Shown: positions 1-8,095 of the stretch, one piece after another
How positions within the stretch are numbered: position 1 is the stretch's first letter
Layout: the number at the start of each line of letters is the position of its first letter
Source: Streptomyces liliifuscus
GTDB lineage: Bacteria; Actinomycetota; Actinomycetes; Streptomycetales; Streptomycetaceae
Direction: 5' to 3'
Assembly (NCBI RefSeq): GCF_016598615.1
Contig: NZ_CP066831.1
Span: 9,548,001 to 9,612,000, forward strand
DNA: 64,000 nt
Made by a program: the position numbers and the translations under genes
The notes under the pieces: model-generated
Seen by the model: the letters and a program-made list of their open reading frames with translations, nothing else
Databases searched by the model: none
What the model was told of the DNA's origin: nothing

Positions 1-1108
1 GCAGGGCGGCGGCGATCGTGCCCGCGATCAGCAGGTAGGGGTTGGCGCTGGCGTCGCCGAGACGGAGTTCGAGGCGGGCGCCGCTGCCGCGCTCGGGCGG
101 GATGCGGACCATGGCGCTGCGGTTGTCGAGCCCCCAGTCGATCAGCCAGGGCGCGAGGGTGTCCGGTCCGAAGCGCTTGTACGAGTTCACGGTCGGGTTG
201 GCCAGTGCGGCGAGCGCGGGTGCGTGGGCGAGGATGCCCGCGGCGGCGTGGCGGGCGGTGGCCGAGAGGCCGTACGCGCCGGAGGCGTCGTCGAAGGCGT
301 TGTGCCCCTCGGTGTCGCTGCACGACAGGTGGAGGTGGAACCCGGAGCCGCCCGCGTCGCCGAACGGCTTGGCCATGAAGGTGGCCAGGTTGCCTTCCTT
401 GCGGGCCAGTTCCTTGACGGCCGCCTTGAAGCGGAAGGCGCGGTCGGCGGCGTCCAGGGCCTCCGAGTGGGTGAGGTTGATCTCGTACTGGCCGCCGTCG
501 AACTCGTGGTTGCCGGTGATGACGCCGAGGCCCAGGTCGCGTAGCTGCCGCAGGGTCCGCAGCAGGTGGTTGTCCGGGTCGGCGCGCAGGCCGGCGGTGT
601 AGACGGCGCCGACGGCCTCCGGGGAGCGGCGCCATCCGGTGGGCGTGCCGGGCGCGGGCTCCAGGAGGAAGTACTCCAGCTCGGGGCCGACGACGGGGCG
701 GAGTCCCTGCTCGGAACACCGGGCCAGGACGCCGCGCAGCAGGTCGCGCGGTGACTCGGGGGCGGGACCCCCGGTCGCCGGGTCGGTGACCTCGCCGAGA
801 CAGGTGGCGACGCCGGGCTCCCAGGGCAAGGGGGTCGCGGTGGACAGATCGGGGCGTACGCACACGTCCGGCAGACCGGCGTCCAGACCGCCCGCGACCG
901 GGACCACGTCCCCTTGAGGCGAGGTGTGGTAGACGGCGCGGCAGAAGGCCAGGCCGTGCTCGGACGCCGACGGCAGGTGCTCCAGCAGGACGTCCCGGGC
1001 ACGGTCGGTGCCGATGAGGTCGGGGTAGATCACCCGGACCACGTCGACGCCCTCGGCGGCGAGCCGCTCCATGTGCCGGCGGATGTCCGGGGTGTCGGAT
1101 GCGCTCAC
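1..1108 (-). CDS. Glutamine synthetase-like gamma-glutamyl ligase (3' end cut off)
   Basis: The gene starts at GTG 1108-1106 behind an AAGGAGA site and runs off the window edge, giving about 369 residues of an expected 430-450. Class I glutamine synthetase signatures are visible: VGPELEYFLLEP, the NHEFDGGQYEIN segment, GSGFHLHLS, ANPTVNSYKR, and the arginine/carboxylate motifs RSAMVRIP and ELRLGDASANPYL. The family joins glutamate to ammonia or, in the PuuA/IpuC/AtdA1-like branches, to an organic amine through a gamma-glutamyl phosphate. The neighbourhood (amine permease, aldehyde dehydrogenase, PuuD-like hydrolase) favours an organic amine over nitrogen assimilation; that is inference. It is divergent from the ferredoxin operon, and a copy of the island palindrome lies 120 bp upstream. 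Confidence 0.85.
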   Translation of the reverse strand, partial: MSASDTPDIRRHMERLAAEGVDVVRVIYPDLIGTDRARDVLLEHLPSASEHGLAFCRAVYHTSPQGDVVPVAGGLDAGLPDVCVRPDLSTATPLPWEPGVATCLGEVTDPATGGPAPESPRDLLRGVLARCSEQGLRPVVGPELEYFLLEPAPGTPTGWRRSPEAVGAVYTAGLRADPDNHLLRTLRQLRDLGLGVITGNHEFDGGQYEINLTHSEALDAADRAFRFKAAVKELARKEGNLATFMAKPFGDAGGSGFHLHLSCSDTEGHNAFDDASGAYGLSATARHAAAGILAHAPALAALANPTVNSYKRFGPDTLAPWLIDWGLDNRSAMVRIPPERGSGARLELRLGDASANPYLLIAGTIAAAL

Positions 1109-1227
1109 CAGTGTCTCCTTGGCGGCTGGGTGGGGACATCCCCCGTGCCTCGGGGCTCTGGGGATGGGGGGTGTGCAGAGAACGGAATCCGGGGTGCGGG
1201 TTCAGGAGGGCAGACCCCGGTACTACT

Positions 1228-1243
1228 CGTTTGGTCCCGAACG
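1228..1243. promoter_or_regulatory. Island palindrome, copy 1
   Basis: CGTTTGG-TC-CCGAACG, two 7-bp arms around a 2-bp centre. It lies 120 bp upstream of the GS-like start codon. Confidence 0.75.
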
Positions 1244-1335
1244 GTATGGAGCGAAGTCGTCGTCCCGCAAGAGGTTGGTCGAGAAAATTTATCCACCTGG
1301 ACAGGTATTGACCAGAGAGGAGTGGCTTCCTATGT

Positions 1336-1351
1336 TGTTTGAAGCCAAACG
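1336..1351. promoter_or_regulatory. Island palindrome, copy 2
   Basis: TGTTTGA-AG-CCAAACG. It lies 126 bp upstream of the ferredoxin ATG and just before the leader hairpins, so it is well placed to control the ferredoxin operon. Confidence 0.7.
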
Positions 1352-1355
1352 AGTC

Positions 1356-1413
1356 AGGGGTGCGGCTCTTTCGCACCCCTTTGGCCGAGGGGCCCGGCCA
1401 CATCCGGGCCGGG
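1356..1413 (+). other. Twin GC hairpins in the ferredoxin operon leader
   Basis: The first hairpin has a perfect 9-bp stem (AGGGGTGCG at 1356-1364 with CGCACCCCT at 1372-1380). The second pairs GGCCCGG at 1391-1397 with CCGGGCC at 1404-1410, can shift register to CCCGGC/GCCGGG, and is followed by CCCTCTTC. They look like terminators but sit between operator and gene, so a leader attenuator is possible. Confidence 0.5.
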
Positions 1414-1477
1414 TCCCTCTTCAGCCCCACCTTGCTCCGATCCCTGCTCCGACGCCCTCACCCTCAGGAGGACCGCC

Positions 1478-1666
1478 ATGAAGGTCGTCGTCGACATGAA
1501 CAAGTGCCAGGACCACGGCCAGTGCGTCTTCGCGGCACCCGACGTCTTCTCCATGGACGGCGACGGACACCTGGCGTACGTCTCCGGCCCCGACGAGGCG
1601 CTGCGCGACGAGGTCGAGGAGGCCGCGGACGTGTGTCCGCTGCAGGCCATCCGGATCGAGGTCTGA
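1478..1666 (+). CDS. [3Fe-4S] ferredoxin, P450/oxygenase type
   Basis: This 62-aa protein has Cys10, Cys16 and Cys53 in the arrangement CQDHGQC plus CP, with His13 near the position of the usual second cysteine. That pattern is typical of single-cluster 3Fe-4S ferredoxins that feed electrons to actinobacterial cytochromes P450. The start follows a strong AGGAGGA site. The stop lies 6 bp before the FAD reductase gene, so the two form one operon and most likely one electron chain. No oxygenase that would accept the electrons is found next to them in the window. Confidence 0.93.
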   Translation: MKVVVDMNKCQDHGQCVFAAPDVFSMDGDGHLAYVSGPDEALRDEVEEAADVCPLQAIRIEV

Positions 1667-1672
1667 GTCCCC

Positions 1673-2893
1673 ATGGCCACAACCAGGACCGGACGCGTGG
1701 TCGTCGTGGGCGCTTCGATGGGCGGCCTGCGCGCCGCCGAGCAGCTCCGCGCGGCGGGCTGGACGGGCGCGATCACGGTCGTCGGCGACGAGCCCCACAT
1801 GCCCTACAACCGGCCTCCGCTGTCGAAAGAAGTGCTGGCAGGGAAGGCGCCGTTCGAGTCGCTGGCCTTCACGCCGAAGGCGGCCGCCGCCGATGTGGGG
1901 TGGCGGCTCGGCACGAAGGTCGTCGCGGCCCGCCTGGACGAGCGGACCGTCGAGTTCGACGACGGCGAGGTCATTCGCTACGACGGACTCGTCGTCGCCA
2001 CCGGAATGCGCCCCCGGCGGCTGCGCTGCCCGGGCCCGCTCCACGGCCGGCACACCGTCCGTACCCTCGCCGACGCCCATGGCCTGCGGGACGAACTGAC
2101 CCGGCCGGACGCCCGAGTGGTCGTCGTCGGAGCGGGATTCATCGGCTGCGAGGTCGCCGCCACCGCCGTGGGACTCGGTGTCCGCGAGGTGACCGTCGTC
2201 GATCCGCTGCCGCTGCCCATGGTCGGCCCGCTCGGCGAACTGCTCGGACGCGCGCTGCTCAGGCGTCACGAAGAGCGTGGGGTGCGCTTCGCGCTCGGCG
2301 CGGGAGTCGCCGGGTTCGCGGGCGAGGACCGGGTGACCGGGGTCGTCCTCGACGACGGCACGGTCCTGCCGGCCGATGTGGTCGTGGAGTCGGTGGGCTC
2401 GGTCGCCAACGTCGAGTGGCTGCGGGGCAACGGGCTCGACCTGTCCGACGGTGTGCTCACGGACGGTCGGCTGCGGATCGGTGGACGCCCGGAGGCCGTC
2501 GCGGTCGGCGATGTCGCCCGCTTTCCCAACGCCCGCTACGACGGCGTACCCCGCCGCGTCGAGCACTGGTCCATCCCGACGGACACCGCCAAGCATGCCG
2601 CGAAGGTGCTTGTGGCCCATCTCGCCGGTGCGGACGGCGAGATGGCTCCATTCGCGCCCCTGCCCACCTTCTGGAGCGACCAGCACGAGTTCCGGCTGCA
2701 GTCCTTCGGGGCGCCGGTCCTCGGCAAGGACGACGTCCGTGTCCTGGACGGTGACCCGGAGGGCGATGTCCTGGTCGGCTACCACGCCGGTGGCCGGTTG
2801 GTCGGCGTCGTCGCGCTCGGCGGCCAGGCCGCCGCGATGGGCGCCGCCCGTTATCGCGCCCAATTGCTCAAGTCGCCCGCCCTCACCGTGTAA
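1673..2893 (+). CDS. FAD-dependent NAD(P)H:ferredoxin reductase
   Basis: A 406-aa reductase of the rhodocoxin/putidaredoxin-reductase type. The N-terminal FAD dinucleotide fold begins VVVVGASMGG (about residues 9-18) and the central NAD(P)H fold shows VVVVGAGFIGCE. A conserved second FAD segment VAVGDVARF and a reductase C-terminal domain follow, with normal length for the family. It should pass electrons from NAD(P)H to the ferredoxin encoded 6 bp upstream. The ADC-like gene starts 11 bp downstream, suggesting one transcript. Confidence 0.93.
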   Translation: MATTRTGRVVVVGASMGGLRAAEQLRAAGWTGAITVVGDEPHMPYNRPPLSKEVLAGKAPFESLAFTPKAAAADVGWRLGTKVVAARLDERTVEFDDGEVIRYDGLVVATGMRPRRLRCPGPLHGRHTVRTLADAHGLRDELTRPDARVVVVGAGFIGCEVAATAVGLGVREVTVVDPLPLPMVGPLGELLGRALLRRHEERGVRFALGAGVAGFAGEDRVTGVVLDDGTVLPADVVVESVGSVANVEWLRGNGLDLSDGVLTDGRLRIGGRPEAVAVGDVARFPNARYDGVPRRVEHWSIPTDTAKHAAKVLVAHLAGADGEMAPFAPLPTFWSDQHEFRLQSFGAPVLGKDDVRVLDGDPEGDVLVGYHAGGRLVGVVALGGQAAAMGAARYRAQLLKSPALTV

Positions 2894-2904
2894 GGAAGCC
2901 CGTC

Positions 2905-3717
2905 ATGTCTCCTGTCCGTGGTTACTTCCACCCCAAGACGGCGAGCGGTGTCTCGTCGCTGATTCCCTCCCCGCCGTGGCGCTACTCGGGTGACCTGCTC
3001 ACCGTCGAATACCGCACCGATCCCGCCCGTGTACGCGAACTGCTGCCCGAGCCACTGGAGTTGGCGGACGAGGACCCCGGTGCGGTCGCCTTGATCTGGG
3101 CCGACTGGCAGTCCTGCTCGACCTCCGGGGACGAACTGCTGGACCCGGTGCTCTCCCAGTACAAGGAGGCCTTCGCGGTCGTCCGCTGCAAGTACAGGGG
3201 GCAGACCTACACCCGGTGCGTGTACATCTGGGTCGACAAGGACTTCGCCATCGCCCGCGGCCTGCACCAGGGGTATCCGAAGAAGCTCGGATCGATTCAC
3301 CAGACACGGCCTCATCCGTACGGTCCCGCTCCGCGGATCGAGGCGGGGGCGCGCTTCGGGGCGACCCTCGCCGCGGCGGACCGGCGGTTGGCCCAGGCCG
3401 TGGTGACCCTGCGGGAGCCGTCCGGGACGAACGGCTTCGTCAACAGCCACCCCATGGCCCACCACCGATGGCTGCCGTCGATCGAGAAGGGCAAGGGCCT
3501 GGCACTCGACGAGCTGATCGAGTCCGGTGCGTCCTCCTTCGAGGGCGGGCAGGCGTGGGTCGGCGACGCCGAGTTGGAGATCTTCGAGGCGCCCACCGAG
3601 GAGCTGGCCCGTCTGGAGATCCGTGAACCGATCGCCGCGTACTACCGCCAAGTTGGCGTTGTTTGGGATGGCGGGCGGCTGTTGGAGTCGGGGACGTCCG
3701 GAGCGTCTGCCGGGTGA
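2905..3717 (+). CDS. Acetoacetate decarboxylase-family protein
   Basis: A 270-aa protein of the acetoacetate decarboxylase (ADC) superfamily. The segment ARGLHQGYPKKLG places Lys126 and Lys127 where ADC has its Schiff-base lysine and the lysine that lowers its pKa. Family members include true decarboxylases and enzymes that use the same lysine for aldol or dehydration chemistry on keto acids, so the substrate cannot be read off. Its place between the ferredoxin reductase and the meta-cleavage genes suggests it works on a keto-acid intermediate of the same pathway. The short C-terminal tail is Gly/Ser rich. Confidence 0.85.
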   Translation: MSPVRGYFHPKTASGVSSLIPSPPWRYSGDLLTVEYRTDPARVRELLPEPLELADEDPGAVALIWADWQSCSTSGDELLDPVLSQYKEAFAVVRCKYRGQTYTRCVYIWVDKDFAIARGLHQGYPKKLGSIHQTRPHPYGPAPRIEAGARFGATLAAADRRLAQAVVTLREPSGTNGFVNSHPMAHHRWLPSIEKGKGLALDELIESGASSFEGGQAWVGDAELEIFEAPTEELARLEIREPIAAYYRQVGVVWDGGRLLESGTSGASAG

Positions 3718-3736
3718 GGTAGTGGGCGGGTGCGGG

Positions 3737-3800
3737 CGTGTCGTGGCTTGTCGCGCCCCGCGGCGGAGCCGCAAATGTCACAGCCCCGTGCCCCTGAAAG
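3737..3800. repeat. Streptomyces-like intergenic repeat with hairpin
   Basis: The gap between the ADC-like gene and the aldehyde dehydrogenase holds GCGGC-GGA-GCCGC (3760-3772) inside a TCGCGCCCC ... CACAGCCCCGTGCCCCTG context. From memory, similar blocks recur between Streptomyces genes. It may act as a weak terminator or processing site within the operon. Confidence 0.4.
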
Positions 3801-3841
3801 CAGGTCGGTTCGCCCCAACTTCTTTGATCGGAGCCTTTCTC

Positions 3842-5302
3842 GTGGCTGACAAAATCGTCGTCGCCGGTGTTTCCGTCGACACCCGGCATTGGATTGGCGG
3901 GCAACGCGTCGCATCCGCCGCCACCTTCACCGACAACTCACCCATCGACGGCCGTCCCCTTGGTGAAATCGCGCGCGGCGGACCCGCCGAAGCCTCCGCC
4001 GCCATTGCCGCCGCGAAGGCGGCCTTCCCCGCCTGGGCCGCTACCTCCCGCACCGAACGGGCCCGCATCCTCCACGCCGTAGCCGACGGAGTCGAGAAGC
4101 GGATCGAGGAGCTGGCGATCGTCGAGACCAACGACAACGGCGCGCTGCTGCGCTCGCACCGTCGGGGTGTGATGCCCCGTGTCGCCCACAACTTCCGCTT
4201 CTTCGCCGACTGGCTGCTGAAACTGGAGCACGAGGACTTCGAGACCCGCGGTCACACGAATCATGTGAGCTGGGACCCGGCGGGCCCTTCCGTGCTGATC
4301 ACCCCGTGGAACGCGCCCCTGATGCTGGCCACCTGGAAGGTCGCCCCCGCCCTGGCGGCCGGCAACACGGTCGTCCTCAAGCCCGCCGAGTGGTCCCCGC
4401 TGACCGCCTCCCTGCTCGCCGACATCGCGGCCGAGGCCGGGCTTCCCGCCGGCGTCCTCAACGTTGTCCAGGGCTACGGCTCGGAGATCGGCGACGCCCT
4501 CACCTCGCACCCGGACGTACGGCGGATCAGCTTCACCGGATCGGTGCCGACGGCCCGGCGCATCGCCGGGTCGGCGGCCGCGAACCTCACCCCGCTCAGC
4601 CTCGAACTGGGCGGCAAGTCACCGCTGTTGGTCTTCGCCGACGCCGACCTCGATCTCGCCGTGGACCTCGCTGTCGAGCAGTACGACAACGCCGGGCAGG
4701 TGTGCCTCGCCGCCACCCGCATCCTCGTCGAGGAGCCGGTCGCCGAGGAGTTCACGCGCCGGTTCGTCGAGAAGGCCGCGACGCTCACACAGGGCGACCC
4801 GCGCCACGAGAGCACCGACATCGGGCCCAATATCCACCCCCGCCAGCTGGAGAAGATCGACGCCTTCGTGCAGCGGGCGCTCGCGGCCGGAGCCCGTGCG
4901 GTCATCGGCGGACACCGCGAGGACACCCAGTACTACGCACCGACCCTGCTCACCGATGTCGCCCAGGACTCGGAGATCGTGCAGGAGGAGGTCTTCGGCC
5001 CGGTCCTGACCCTGCAGACCTTCAGCACCGACGAGGAAGCCGTCCGTCTCGCCAACGACACCCGCTTCGGTCTGGCCGCCACCCTCGCCACCGGCGACCC
5101 CGAGCGCGCCGAACGCGTCACCGCACAGCTCGTCGCGGGCACGGTCTGGGTCAACTGCTTCTTCGTACGCGACCTTCAGGCACCTTTCGGTGGCTCCCGC
5201 CACTCCGGCGTGGGCCGCGAGGGCGGCACCTGGAGCTTCGACTTCTACTGCGACGTCAAGAACACGGTCACCGCACCGAACGGATGGAAGAACCATGGGT
5301 GA
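3842..5302 (+). CDS. hpaE: Aldehyde dehydrogenase, HpaE-like (hydroxymuconate semialdehyde)
   Basis: A 486-aa NAD(P)-dependent aldehyde dehydrogenase read from GTG 3842. Catalytic Cys288 lies in GQVCLAA and the general-base Glu255 in LELGGKS; PWNAPLMLATWKVAP and EEVFGPV are also present. Segments such as RVAHNFRFFAD and the end FFVRDLQAPFGGSRHSG closely follow 5-carboxymethyl-2-hydroxymuconate semialdehyde dehydrogenase (HpaE), which oxidises the ring-cleavage product of homoprotocatechuate. It overlaps the HpaD-like gene by 8 bp, in the HpaE-HpaD order seen in known clusters. The exact substrate is inferred. Confidence 0.88.
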   Translation: MADKIVVAGVSVDTRHWIGGQRVASAATFTDNSPIDGRPLGEIARGGPAEASAAIAAAKAAFPAWAATSRTERARILHAVADGVEKRIEELAIVETNDNGALLRSHRRGVMPRVAHNFRFFADWLLKLEHEDFETRGHTNHVSWDPAGPSVLITPWNAPLMLATWKVAPALAAGNTVVLKPAEWSPLTASLLADIAAEAGLPAGVLNVVQGYGSEIGDALTSHPDVRRISFTGSVPTARRIAGSAAANLTPLSLELGGKSPLLVFADADLDLAVDLAVEQYDNAGQVCLAATRILVEEPVAEEFTRRFVEKAATLTQGDPRHESTDIGPNIHPRQLEKIDAFVQRALAAGARAVIGGHREDTQYYAPTLLTDVAQDSEIVQEEVFGPVLTLQTFSTDEEAVRLANDTRFGLAATLATGDPERAERVTAQLVAGTVWVNCFFVRDLQAPFGGSRHSGVGREGGTWSFDFYCDVKNTVTAPNGWKNHG

Positions 5303-6230
5303 GATCGTCGGGGCGGGCCTCCTCGCCCATGTCCCCACCATCGTGCTCCCGGAGGAGGACCGGCTGGAACTCAACGAGGGCAAGGAGATCACCCTCGTCA
5401 CCGGGCTCCGGCAACTCCGCCAGGACGTCTTCGAACGTGACGATTACGACACCGTGGTCGTCCTCGACTCGCACTGGGCGACGACGGTCGAGTTCGTCGT
5501 GACCGCCCAGCAGCGCCGGGCCGGCCTGTTCACCTCCGAAGAGCTGCCGCGCGGCATGTGCCGGATGCCGTACGACTTTCCCGGCGACCCCGAACTCGCC
5601 CGCAACATAGAGAAGTTCGCAGACAAGCACGGCACCTGGATCACCGCGATCGACGACGACTACCTGCCGATCTACTACGCCACCACCAACCTATGGAAGT
5701 TCCTGGGGGAGGGGCTGCCCGACAAGCGGTGGGTGACCATCGGGGTCTGCCAGACCGGCGACATGGAGGACCACCTGCGCCTCGGCCGAGCCCTCGCGGA
5801 CGGCATCGCCGCGACCCCCGGGCGCCGCGTACTGGTCATCGCCTCCGGCGCCCTTTCCCACACCTTCTGGCCGCTGCGTGAACTGCGCGACCACGAGGCC
5901 GGCGACCCGGTGCACATCTTCACCCCGGAAGCGCGGGAGGCGGACCACGAGCGCATCGCCTGGTTCAAGGACGGCCGCCACGACAAGGTCCTCGACACCA
6001 TGCCGGAGTTCTGGAAGTACAAGCCCGAGGCGAAGTTCTTCCACTACCTGATGATGGCCGGCGCCCTGGGCGAGCGGGCGTGCATCGCCAAGGCCCGCCA
6101 GTACGGGGAGTACGAGAACTCGATCGGCACCGGTCAGGTGCATCTGTGGTTCGACCGTCCGGCCGACGGCTGGACCGGCACCGGCCTGCCCGCAGACCCG
6201 TCCCCGCGCAACCCTCACAGTCGCGTCTAG
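5295..6230 (+). CDS. hpaD: Class III extradiol dioxygenase, HpaD-like
   Basis: A 311-aa ring-cleavage dioxygenase. His12 (LLAHVPT) and His60 (VVLDSHW) fit the iron ligands of class III extradiol enzymes. The segments GLFTSEELP and SIGTGQVHLWF match 3,4-dihydroxyphenylacetate 2,3-dioxygenase of the HpaD type. This family opens homoprotocatechuate next to the catechol hydroxyls to give the semialdehyde that HpaE oxidises. The ATG overlaps the end of the dehydrogenase, so translation is probably coupled. A related catechol with another side chain is possible. Confidence 0.88.
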   Translation: MGEIVGAGLLAHVPTIVLPEEDRLELNEGKEITLVTGLRQLRQDVFERDDYDTVVVLDSHWATTVEFVVTAQQRRAGLFTSEELPRGMCRMPYDFPGDPELARNIEKFADKHGTWITAIDDDYLPIYYATTNLWKFLGEGLPDKRWVTIGVCQTGDMEDHLRLGRALADGIAATPGRRVLVIASGALSHTFWPLRELRDHEAGDPVHIFTPEAREADHERIAWFKDGRHDKVLDTMPEFWKYKPEAKFFHYLMMAGALGERACIAKARQYGEYENSIGTGQVHLWFDRPADGWTGTGLPADPSPRNPHSRV

Positions 6231-6250
6231 TCGTATCCAGGAGCCCTGTC

Positions 6251-7096
6251 ATGCCCGAGTACCGCCGCATCCTCCTCGACGGCGCCGCCGTCCAGGTCAC
6301 CGTCGAGGGTGACGAACTCGTCGCCGGAGACGGCCGCCGCGTGAAGACCGAGGAGGCGCAGCACCTGCCCCCGGTCGTGCCCTCCAAGGTGATCGCCGTG
6401 CACCTCAACCACCGCAGCCGCGTGGAGGAGTTCGGGATCCGGCTCACCCCGACGCCCACGTACTTCCACAAGCCGACCTCCTCTCTCAACTCCCACAAGG
6501 GTGCGATCGTCCGCCCCGAGGGCTGCAAGTGGCTCAACTACGAGGGCGAGGTCGCCATCGTCATCGGCAGGACCGCGCGCAACATCTCCCAGGCCGAGGC
6601 GGGGGAGTACATCGCGGGCTACACCGTCGCCAACGACTACGGCCTGCACGACTTCCGGGACACCGACGCCGGTTCGATGCTCCGCGTGAAGGGCTCCGAC
6701 ACGCTGTGCCCGCTCGGCCCCGGCCTGGTCACCGACTGGGACTTCCACGGCAAGTACCTGCGGACGTACGTCAACGGCGAGGTGGTGCAGGACGGTTCGA
6801 CCGACGAGATGGAGTGGGACATGCACTACCTTGTCGCCGACATCGCCCGCACGATCACTCTCCACCCGGGCGATGTGCTGCTCTCCGGCACGCCCGCCAA
6901 CTCCCGGCCCGTCCAGCCGGGCGATGTCGTCGAGGTCGAGGTCGAGGGCCTCGGACGGCTGATGAACCACATCGTCACCGGGCCGACCCCCATCCGTACC
7001 GACGTCGGTGCCCAGCCCACGGAGTCCGAGGAGGTGCTGTCCACCGCGCTCGGCGGCGACTGGGAGTTCCGCGGCATCAGGTCGCCCAGGCGCTGA
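6251..7096 (+). CDS. Fumarylacetoacetate hydrolase-family protein, HpaG-like
   Basis: A 281-aa FAH-fold enzyme. The metal-binding acids Glu98 and Glu100 (YEGEVAIVIG) and Asp129 (VANDYGLHDFR) are in place, as is the family end motif LLSGTPANSRPVQPGD. In homoprotocatechuate clusters this fold provides the HpaG decarboxylase/isomerase acting on 5-carboxymethyl-2-oxo-hexenedioate; other FAH proteins are hydrolases or hydratases. It starts 20 bp after hpaD. The usual hpaF, hpaH and hpaI partners are not found nearby. Confidence 0.82.
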   Translation: MPEYRRILLDGAAVQVTVEGDELVAGDGRRVKTEEAQHLPPVVPSKVIAVHLNHRSRVEEFGIRLTPTPTYFHKPTSSLNSHKGAIVRPEGCKWLNYEGEVAIVIGRTARNISQAEAGEYIAGYTVANDYGLHDFRDTDAGSMLRVKGSDTLCPLGPGLVTDWDFHGKYLRTYVNGEVVQDGSTDEMEWDMHYLVADIARTITLHPGDVLLSGTPANSRPVQPGDVVEVEVEGLGRLMNHIVTGPTPIRTDVGAQPTESEEVLSTALGGDWEFRGIRSPRR

Positions 7097-7128
7097 TGCC
7101 GTCCACGAGACGGCCCCGCACCGGGACC

Positions 7129-7164
7129 GGCCAAGGCCAAGGCCAAGGTCAAGGTCAAGGTCAA
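7129..7164. repeat. Six-copy GGYCAA hexanucleotide repeat
   Basis: Three GGCCAA units are followed by three GGTCAA units, directly downstream of the FAH-family gene and upstream of the TetR gene. No other function is visible. Confidence 0.85.
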
Positions 7165-7266
7165 GGCGGCCCCCGGTGCGGGCTGTCCGCACCCCGTCCC
7201 CGACCGGTCCGACGGGCCGCTCCGGCGCATGCCTGGCCGTGAAAGCGGCCGGGTAGGGTCGCAGCC

Positions 7267-7893
7267 ATGACCGAATCCGCCGAGACTCCTGATGGCCGCG
7301 AGCCGCGCCGGCGCATGAACTACGGGGAGGGCCGGGAGGCTCTGCTCAACGCCGCCGTACGGGTCGTGGCGCAGGGCGGACTGCGCAAGCTCACCTACCG
7401 GGCGGTCGCGCAGGAGGCGGGGACCACCCACGGCCTCGTGGTCCACCACTTCGGCTCCCGTGACGCGCTGATCGAGGAGGCGCTCGCACACGCGATCCGC
7501 ACCTCGCTGAACACCAGCGCTCTGGAGCCGGGCACCGGCAAGGTCGCGGACTTCTCGGTGGGGGTGTCCGACATGGTCACCGCCGATCCGGACATACAGG
7601 CCTTCCAGTACGAGCTGCTGCTGGAGTCCCGGCGCCGCCCCGAGCTGCTGCCGCACCTGCGCGCGCTGTACGACGAGTACTTCGACGCCAGTGGGCGTGA
7701 GCTGGCCCGCATGCTGCCCGACGGCGCCGGCCGCCCGCTGACCCGGCTCGTCTTCGCGGCCCTGGACGGTCTTGTGCTGCACCAGCTCGTCTTCGGCGAG
7801 CCCGAGACCACCGATGCCGCGATCGAGGAACTGCGCACCCTGCTCCGGCTGCTCGTCGCCGCCGGGCACGGCACTCCGGGAGACGACGTCTGA
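7267..7893 (+). CDS. TetR-family transcriptional regulator
   Basis: A 208-aa repressor-type protein. The TetR helix-turn-helix lies at about residues 20-66 (LTYRAVAQEAGTTHGLVVHHF), and a helical ligand-binding domain follows. It has its own gap of 170 bp after the FAH gene, so it may be a separate unit or the tail of the hpa-like operon. It could sense a pathway intermediate, but no operator specific to it was recognised and it carries no copy of the island palindrome upstream. Confidence 0.85.
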   Translation: MTESAETPDGREPRRRMNYGEGREALLNAAVRVVAQGGLRKLTYRAVAQEAGTTHGLVVHHFGSRDALIEEALAHAIRTSLNTSALEPGTGKVADFSVGVSDMVTADPDIQAFQYELLLESRRRPELLPHLRALYDEYFDASGRELARMLPDGAGRPLTRLVFAALDGLVLHQLVFGEPETTDAAIEELRTLLRLLVAAGHGTPGDDV

Positions 7894-8049
7894 CCCGCTG
7901 ACCTGAGCGTTCCGTGGCCCTGGACGTCCGTCGTCCGGGGGCACTGGCGTTGCGCGGCGGTTACGGCCCCGTAAGGAACCGGGAGGTGCCCGGGAATCTC
8001 TGCGCGGCCCCTTGTCAAACGGATAGTTCCACCCCACTATGAGGCAACT

Positions 8050-8065
8050 CGTTTGGCCTGAAACG
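8050..8065. promoter_or_regulatory. Island palindrome, copy 3
   Basis: CGTTTGG-CC-TGAAACG, ending 30 bp before the permease GTG, in the promoter/leader position. Confidence 0.7.
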
Positions 8066-8095
8066 ATTCCCTCTTCTCCCTGGCAGGTGATCCGA

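Larger units (their letters stand above)
1109..1477. promoter_or_regulatory. Divergent control region, GS-like gene / ferredoxin operon
   Basis: This 369-bp stretch has no convincing gene. It holds two copies of the 16-bp island palindrome (1228-1243 and 1336-1351) and then two strong hairpins inside what should be the ferredoxin leader (1356-1380 and about 1391-1413). An AGGAGGA ribosome site at 1466-1472 serves the ferredoxin ATG at 1478. Confidence 0.75.

Noticed and set aside
1339..1477. Short leader peptide reading through the twin hairpins
   Set aside because: It would begin with TTG without a ribosome site, and the hairpins explain the sequence better.
1421..2863. Long open frame antisense to the ferredoxin and reductase genes
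   Set aside because: GC-rich third positions keep antisense frames open; the plus-strand proteins have clear family motifs and the antisense one has none.
7129..7164. GGYCAA repeat as a regulatory array for the TetR gene
   Set aside because: It lies about 100 bp before the TetR start, has no dyad symmetry and looks like polymerase slippage.
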